A stretch of 64,000 nt of DNA. It comes from Lineus longissimus (taxonomy: Eukaryota; Nemertea; Pilidiophora; Heteronemertea; Lineidae). Within the stretch, counting starts at the first letter, position 1. Every line of letters begins with the position of its first letter. Below are positions 51,501 to 60,500 of this stretch, piece by piece. Location of the stretch: assembly GCF_910592395.1 (NCBI RefSeq), contig NC_088325.1, positions 12,648,109-12,712,108 of the forward strand, read 5' to 3'. Made by a program: the position numbers and the translations under genes. The notes under the pieces are model-generated. The model was not told the origin of the DNA, made no database searches, and saw only the letters and a list, made by a program, of their open reading frames with translations.

Positions 51501-54500
51501 GTATCACCATGAATAGGATCGGATGAGTATACGTGATGGAAATGAACATTGAAGATACTGGATTGGATGGATGCTGGATTGGACTGGATGCCTGGTATCT
51601 GATTCGAATGGAAACCTGATTGGTTGCGGCAGTTGGGTTCCGAAATACTGGAGTTGCGGCTTTTGTTCAAGGTCTGACGACAGCCACCGCAATGCCGAAA
51701 AGTGGCATTTTCGGGACCAGTAAACTTCGAATTGCTTGACGAATCAAGTGTTGCTTGAGGTCAGACGTTTCGTTCGGTTGACTATGACGTGTGTGACGTA
51801 ACCCATGACGTCTCGCAGCACTTTGGATTGCCAGGTGATCGGAAGTTTATCGATCCCTTAAATTCAATTGTACGGCACTGTGTGCGCTGTTGTTGGGCCT
51901 TGAATGAAAGCTGCATGTCTGCTCTTGTTTTATTGGTTTGTATACGGCAGCTGGATCAAGAAGTTTTAAGGACCTCTCAGAGTGGACTAAACATTTGCAT
52001 CAAAAACTCTGATTTCACCTGAGCATTATACTGGAAATTATTAAGAATATGTACGAAATAGGACTGCATAGTCATCGAGCATATTGGTGAACTGTGATTA
52101 AAAGAAAAATCCACGTTCAATTTGGACCGAGTGCGGGTGGTGTTATTGTGTGGACGAGTTTTGTATTCAGAAGAAAGGATTACATTATTAATAGGCCAAG
52201 CCCGGGTTTGGGACAAAAAAGTCACCTATGAATACACCAGGTTGTACCAGGTTGTCTCGTGTGGATTATATCAAAAGTTTTGAGTGTAAACGTCTGTATT
52301 AATATGCAGTGGTGGATTGTTCGTGCGTGTGACTGTTTTGTAGTAGGCTCATTTAGTGTGTAGGACAGGCAAGGTTGTGGGTGAGATATTGCAAGAAAAC
52401 CGGAATCTTCAGTTAAAAGTGTGTCTCTTTGAGGACTATGGAATGTATGTCCGTTACCAGACAGGCTCAGCTTCGGCGATTAGGTTTGTTTCTATCGTTT
52501 GATTAGATGGATACTCCAAAGCAAGGATCAATAAAAAAAAAACTTCAAAGAAATCCGACCTGTTACGTTGTTTATGGTGCCAAGCCCCAATCGATGCGGA
52601 CTAAACATTAACCACTGGGCTTTAGAGTGCTGGACTTAGACAAGGATGGTGAAATTTCACATTGGGGTTCTGTCATTTCGTGTAATGAGGACTACATCAG
52701 CAATATGTGAGCAGGATTTGACACCATCAGAGGAACCTTCAGTTGAAATTTTGTCTATTTGTGGACTACGTATTGTGTGTTCATGACTGGACAGGTTACC
52801 TTTGCGGCTACTGAGCTGGTTGCTTTCCTTCAAGTGGGGATATACTCGACACACAGGCTACCTTTGTGACTACTGAGCTGGTTGCTTTCCTTCAAGTGAA
52901 GATATACTCGACACACAGGCTACCCTTGCGGCTCTTGAGCTGGTTGCTTTCCTTCAAGTGGGGATATACTTCACACACAGGCTACCCTTGCGGCTCTTGA
53001 GCTGGTTGCTTTCCTTCAAGTGGGGATATACTCGACACACAGGCTACCTTTGTGACTACTGAGCTGGTTGCTTTCCTTCAAGTGAAGATATACTCGACAC
53101 ACAGGCTACCCTTGCGGCTCTTGAGCTGGTTGCTTTCCTTCAAGTGGGGATATACTTCACACACAGGCTACCCTTGCGGCTCTTGAGCTGGTTGCTTTCC
53201 TTCAAGTGGGGATATACTTCACACACAGGCTACCTTTGTGACTACTGAGCTGGTTGCTTTCCTTCAAGTGAAGATATACTCGACACACAGGCTACCCTTG
53301 CGGCTCTTGAGCTGGTTGCTTTCCTTCAAGTGGGGATATACTTCACACACAGGCTACCTTTGTGACTACTGAGCTGGTTGCTTTCCTTCAAGTGAAGATA
53401 TACTCGACACACAGGCTACCCTTGCGGCTCTTGAGCTGGTTGCTTTCCTTCAAGTGGGGATATACTTCACACACAGGCTACCTTTGTGACTACTGAGCTG
53501 GTTGCTTTCCTTCAAGTGGAGATATACTCGACACACAGGCTACCTTTGCGGCTCTTGAGCTGGTTGCTTTCCTTCAAGTGGGGATATACTTCACACACAG
53601 GCTACCTTTGTGACTACTGAGCTGGTTGCTTTCCTTCAAGTGGGGATATACTTCACACACAGGCTACCTTTGTGACACTGAGCTGGTTGCGTTCCTTCAA
53701 GTGAAGATATACTCGACACACAGGCTACCTTTGTGACTACTGAGCTGGTTGCTTTCCTTCAAGTGGGGATATACTTCACACACAGGCTACCTTTGTGACT
53801 ACTGAGCTGGTTGCATTCCTTCAAGTGAAGATATACTCGACACACAGGCTACCCTTGCGGCTCTTGAGCTGGTTGCTTTCCTTCAAGTGGGGATATACTC
53901 GACACACAGGCTACCTTTGCGGCTCTTGAGCTGGTTGCTTTCCTTCAAGTGGGGATATACTTCACACACAGGCTACCTTTGTGACTACTGAGCTGGTTGC
54001 ATTCCTTCAAGTGAAGATATACTCGACACACAGGCTACCCTTGCGGCTCTTGAGCTGGTTGCTTTCCTTCAAGTGGGGATATACTCGACACACCGGCTAC
54101 CTTTGTGGCTATCGAGCTGGTTGCTTTCTTCAAGTGGGGATATACTCGACACATAAGCTACCTTTGTGACTACTGAGCTGGTTGCTTTCCTTCAAGTGAA
54201 GATATATTCTACACACAGGCTACCTTTGCGGCTACTGAGCTGGTTGCTTTCCTTCAAGTGGGGACACACTCTATCTGGTTGTTGTTGCTAAATATCACTT
54301 TCGGCTGCGTTTGGGCCAGTTTCTTGAGTTCTGCGGATTGTAGGTCTACAACCTGTGGATCTAAGCAACAGTCCGCTTCTGGATTCATTGACATGAACTT
54401 AATCGCGTAATCCTCTCATTGACATCATATGATGTGTTGTGATATGACTCAGACACAGATGTTGTCCAGGCCGATTAAGAATATATTTTATTTTAGCACC

Positions 54501-57500
54501 TGATCCATAAACTCATGTATCACATGTTATGGGCTCGATATGAACCTTATGTGTGAATGATTATGGACATGACCTAATCCTATCCTGACTGGACGTGATG
54601 TAGTGTCATAACTTCACTATCATTGCAATGTCTGTAATGTGTCCAAACAAAAATATTATGGGGGATGTGGCCGCTGCCTTTTGGTTAGGGAATTAAACCC
54701 ATGGCCAAATAGTCTGTCCTCAATCTCAAAAATACGTATTCTTAGTTTCAGGAACATCGCCCAAACTTCGACCCTGTTTCTGAGCCCGGACATATCCATG
54801 TTTATCATTGTCCCAGCTGCACCTAGATACCACCCTCACACAGTTGGCCATACTTTGTTCAAAATCAGATCAAATCTGATGGGGTGCCAAAGGCAAATAT
54901 GTGACAGAGAAAGCCTATTCTGACTAACTGCTGATGGGTTATAGATACAGCTGGCATTGATTTTTGCTTCGGTGGTCAATATTGACCACACCAAGGTTGA
55001 ATGTACGAGGCCTGACAAACCAGCCTACACGTTAACTGGATGCTCTCGGAGACAAGATGGCTGCCATATTGTTGTTGCCATAGTATCAAAGATTGCTCCT
55101 TTGACAATATCGAAGACGATGAAATATTCACAGCGTCAATGTTATTTGTCCAGGTGATGTGTGGTGTGGTCAACAAATCAATGAGATGGCCGATGTGTGC
55201 GCTTCGTAAAGCCGTACATGAGCATTTGTCAATTGCACCGAGGATTTCAGGTTTTGTGTACTCGAGTTCTTCCTGTTGTATTCTGGCTCGGTGCCCAGGG
55301 TCAGCACCATAGATTCATTGAGTGTGTGTATTGTTGTTTGTATGTCGGGTATGTGTGGTTCGTAAGCCCGTACATAAGAGATTGTCAATTGCAGTGAGGT
55401 GATTTCAGGTTTTGTGTGAGCTATCACATTCGATCTCAAGTTTTGTATTTGGCAGAGTGGGCAGTGTCGTCCCTACACACCAGCATCATGGCTTCATTCA
55501 ATGTGTGGATGGTTGATTTCTTGGCGATGCATTTCATAAGCCCAGTATGCTAGTTTCACTTAGTGTGCTTATCATTTGCAGATAGGACACAGGTACAATC
55601 GATATGTTGAGTTTTGTACAGGCCAAGTGTCATTTCTATGTCGGTTTCACTAAGGACATTCAGGTTCTGGTTGTTGTATATTAGAGCTATTTATGTGTCA
55701 GTCTTTGGTGTGTGGTTGTTGGTTTCACTAAGTGTCATGATATCACATGATACATCTGGTTTCTGTCACATTCCTTCTGAAAACTCAGCAATGGCCTACT
55801 TTTGGAAACACCGCCTATTCTCGGAACTTTCTCGGAATATTTTCAGTCATTTTGGGTGGAAACTCTCTGCCTTCTTTCCATCCAATACTGTAGACATTGG
55901 AATACGGAGCCTGAAGGGGAAATCAGAAAAGATCTAGCTTTGTATTCAAACATGGTATGAAGCATACAATATCACTTTTCTGAATGGCCTAACCTACCTT
56001 CGACTTATGGTATAAATAAAATCTAGGCCTTACTGATTTCCTACGTTGGCAACTTATTCCAATGTCTACTGTAGGCCTGTCGTTTGAGTACACGACATAA
56101 TTTAATTGATGCTGAGGAAATTGCCTACTTCATTTTCCAGTTTCTTGCACATTCTAAAATTTGCGTCTGGGACAGGAAATATTGGAGTGAGCCATTTCCT
56201 TGGGATTTCCTCAAGTGTGACTTGTCATTTATAGGGTATACTCGAGCTTGACTTCATCATGATGTTGTGACGATTACACATGTGCTGTGTTAAGAGTCAC
56301 CAGAGAACAGTTAAAAAGATGTGCTGGAAGGTAGTTGGACATCTATGTGATAGATACATTGCTTTGTGATCTGGAAAGGCCTTTCGGAAAGTTTACATGG
56401 TCCATTAGGAAGAACATGGAAATAGATCAGAAAATTGATCTGAACACATTTGTGTGATAGATACTGTACTTTGTGACTTAAAAAGGCCTTGTGAACACTA
56501 CAGGATCGGTTCAGAGGAAGATATTGCAGTAGACTTGAAAACACTGGAGGATAAAACTTAAGGATATTCTGTCGAAAGTTATACGCAATTCATATTGAGG
56601 GTATAGGACCTGCTATCGAAATGGGAAATTCTACATCAACAGAAGACCTTTCCGCTGAAAAAGTGAATGACAAGTTGTTCAAAAGGGGAAGCAGCAAGCG
56701 AAGCTTGGCACGCTCGAGCAATTTGAGTTTTAGCACGCAGAGTCTCAGTACGACTGGTGAGAAGCGTGCAAGCAAACGGCATCGATGGAGTTTCCGGCGC
56801 GGTTGGGGCGCCACCCCGGAGGAGGAGGAAAAGGATATTATGACACGCAGCATGCATGATCTGTCCCCGGAAGGTTTAGCCAGTAGCTTGCCGAATTTCA
56901 CATCGCGGAATAGTGGTAGGCATTTGGTTGCAACTCCAGAAGAGGAAGACATGCCGGATTCGGGGCCTTCGAACTTTTCCGGTGAGGACGGGTTACCAAT
57001 TTACGGTGCAGGGCAGAACCGGTTAAGCGTCGCGAGTGCTGTTGACGAGGACTATGCGGAGAGCATTGAATCTGGGTACACGGGAAGCGTCACAAGTAAA
57101 CGTCCGAGTTTTGACGACAGTTTTTGCTCGGGCAGTGTCGCGTCCGAGGTCGAACACAAAAGTGTCAAAAGTGGTGTGACGTTGTTACAGATGGTTTCGA
57201 CGTTCAAAGGAAAGTTACGAAATGTTGACAATACATCAGGTGATGATTTCGGTGGTCAGATTGATATATCGGGGAATGTTCCAGTTCGGAGAATTGAAGT
57301 GCACCCACCTGTGGAGCTTGTGTAGGTACCATTAGCATGAATTCAATTCCTCTACTGGTCTTGTTCTTGTGATTTACATGTAATCGTAACCAAATTCAAC
57401 CAAAGATTATACTTTTCAGGTGGTTTCTTGTAACAGTAACATTTTCAGGGGTGTTTTATTTTTGCAAATTTTACAAGTTACCACTATTCGTGAAAATATA

Positions 57501-60500
57501 AATTGCGGAAAAAAGATCATCAATAGGAAAAACAAAAACAAATTTGCAATCCGCCAAAATGAAAAACACAAAAATTTTACTTTTTCTTGAAAGTCTTCTT
57601 CTACGTCCAGCTGACCGAGTCATAATCGTAGCATAGTTCTCAAATTTTGCCTTGTCTTCTCATTACAGGCGTGTCCATGACCATGAAGAGAACACGTCAG
57701 CTGACGAGAATCAGCAGAAGAGCTGCAGCGTGGACAGTCTGGAGAACCTCGAAAAGTCCGTCGAGGAGCGGCCGCATCTCGTCAACCCGCAAGAGGTCGT
57801 GGTGTCGGACCCCGTTTTTGAACAGGCTGAGCCAGTCCATCTCAACCCTATAGGTGAGTAGAGTTTGAATATAGAAGAAATTTCGATAAATTGGTTGAGG
57901 TATTCTCGTCTGTCTTTGCTGTGGAAACGAGTTTGGTAGAAATAAAAATAAAGGCAGCGACGTTTATCAACTACTGTGGCAAGGGCAGAAGCGAAGATGG
58001 ACGGGACAACGTTTGTTGCTTCATCCAATTATTGTCTTTGTGACAATTTCTCATGACAATGTGATTTCTCAAACATTTCTATTTTTGTCTTTCCAGAAAA
58101 TCTGAGGAAGAAGGATGAAATGATTTCAAAAAGTACAAACGAGAAAATGAAAATAATAGCGGAAATACTCAATATCCCCCATGAGGACTTTGACAATATT
58201 GCAGAGGTAGGCAAGAGACTGTAATAAAAGTGAAAGTGAAAGTTGACGAAGCTATGAAATTGGTGAAATCAAACTTGAGTCGACTAGATTGTACTCAAAT
58301 TCAATCTATTGAGTCTAAAACACCCAGATTTATCACTGATTTTCCCTCATGACGTCCTGAGCAGGTCTGAAACACATGAGCTGGACTCTGGTCTCCAGCT
58401 CCACATCCACACTGAGCAGATTCTTGAAACGCTATTCTGTGAAGGTGTGTTCTGAATTTGCAGTTCCCTGTTCATACATTGTAGATAATAGATCAACACC
58501 TGTTGCTTCCTGTGATAATGATTTTTCCTTTCTGACTCTTCAGCTTGCAGCTGTGATCGAGGGAGAAAAGGAACCCAAAGAACTCATCCTAGCGTCCATA
58601 ATACAAACAGAGCGGTTATCAGATCTCGTGTCGGCGGAGCTGAAGCTGCCTGACAAACTGCCCGGAGACGACTACCAAGACAACTCCGCTCCGACCACGC
58701 CGAAAGCTGATGCGCCGAAAACATTACACATTACTTTACCGGCGCAACCGGTGGTGAAAATCACACAGACATTGAAGGACCAACTCACGCAATTACTAGT
58801 AAGAATTGTTATCCGTTTGGGCTTTGTCATTGTATCTGAATCACTAGAGGTATTGTTATTAATTTGGGCTTTGGCAATTCATCCATCTGAAAAGTCATCC
58901 GCAGAAGAAACTGAAAGATAATGCGGCTGTTTTTTTCAGGCAATTATGACAGAACGGGAGGACGAAACGGAACGGTTACGACAGCAGCTCAAATTGGCCA
59001 ACGATCAGATTCACGCACTTCAAGAGATCTCGCGGACACCGGGACACAGTCGGCCAAACAGCTACATCTCGATAGGGTCCGAGTTATCAGAGATCGACGA
59101 ATCGACGCAATCAGGGGATGAAATCAATAAAGGTATGGTTGGTGTTGTTGTTATTTTGTAGAGTTGGTTCCTGCTGGGCTTTGAATGACTGAAGCAAGAT
59201 GAATGGCTAAAGTGCCCAGGTTTTGGGAACATGGTGAATTTGAACATACGTATAAACATGTAACGAGCCGGCCTCATTGGTGAGTAACGTTGCACAGGAC
59301 TGGCTCGATTATTGCAAAAATATACCCAGAACATGAGGTAGTTTATACTGGTACTATGAATTTTCACACCGATTGAACATCAAAGAAGTCAATTTTGGCA
59401 AAATGAGTTCGTTTGCCAAAACCTGTCTGTGCAGAAAAGTTCTTCTCAGCATGTGCATGATGGAAAATATTCCATAGAACTGTTTTCATAACCATCTTTG
59501 ATCTCTCTTTCCTATCGTCGTTTGCCATTCTTACAGCCAGACCCCCAACGGGCCATGTCGCGGCCCCTAGGCCTCATGCGGCCCCCAGCCCTCCTACGGC
59601 AAAGAAATCTTTCTCGGATATATTCTCATCTCTCATGACTAAAGTGTCGGAGGTTCAGAGCTGTATGTTTCACTTCTTTATAAGGCTTCTGCGTCTATTA
59701 TGGTCTCTCTGCCTCTCGTTTGGTTGGTCATCAAATCCTGTGCGTGGGTTTTGATAAAAAAACTAAATATTGAGGTGTATGGGGTGGCCAAGTAAATATC
59801 TTGTGCCCAGCTGCTCAATCAGCAGGCGTTGTTCGCTGGGCATCTTTTCTTGCATGTGATGAGTAAGGATTTGACATGCACTCAACTTGAGGCAGACTTT
59901 AGCTCTAGGTCTGGTGGCTGGACTATTCGTTAAAACTTGTGATGATTGTCGTTATTTTTGTTCATGGACTGAGTAAGGAGTTCAGTTATTTGTCTTGGGA
60001 CATCAGCTGATAGTGATCTGCATGAAAAACGGTGACATGGTCAACCCTTGTGGACGTGTAGTCGATAGGGTGAAAGTTAGTGAAACCAACATGAGGATTT
60101 CAGTAAGAACATGTAAAGTCCTTCTGAGTTAGTGTTGAGGAACCCTTCTTGTTTTGTAAAGTTGTGTTAAAGTTGGGTAGAGGGTGAAAGTGAGGTTGAA
60201 TTGGCAGCAGACAAACCTCAGTGTGGGTTCAGCAAAGGCCTATCTCCTTCAGTAAATTTCGTTTACGACAGTAGCGTTAGGACTTAGTGCCAATGTTACT
60301 GCCAATGCTACTAGTCCAAAATATAATTTACTGAAGGAGAAAATGCTCAGTTGAGCTAATACTTGCGTTTGTTTCTTACGCCCATCGAGCAACTGGGCAG
60401 TGGGCCAAGTAGTTGTAGGAAGATGAGTCAGGCCTCTTCTGTATCGGGGACCTATTGTGTGGAGATGAGGTCAACACTCCCTCTTTGATCCAAGCATAAA

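Larger units (their letters stand above)
49657..57668 (+). other. 8-kb intron with candidate internal first exons and a large minisatellite
   Basis: It holds candidate first exons at 50865 and 56621, three CRE-like sites at 51785-51812, the 62-bp minisatellite at 52793-54267 and diverged ~159-bp repeats at 55190-55560. Confidence 0.75.

Noticed and set aside
53981-54169. Open frame in the 62-bp array
   Set aside because: The unit is not a multiple of three, so the frame cycles and means nothing.
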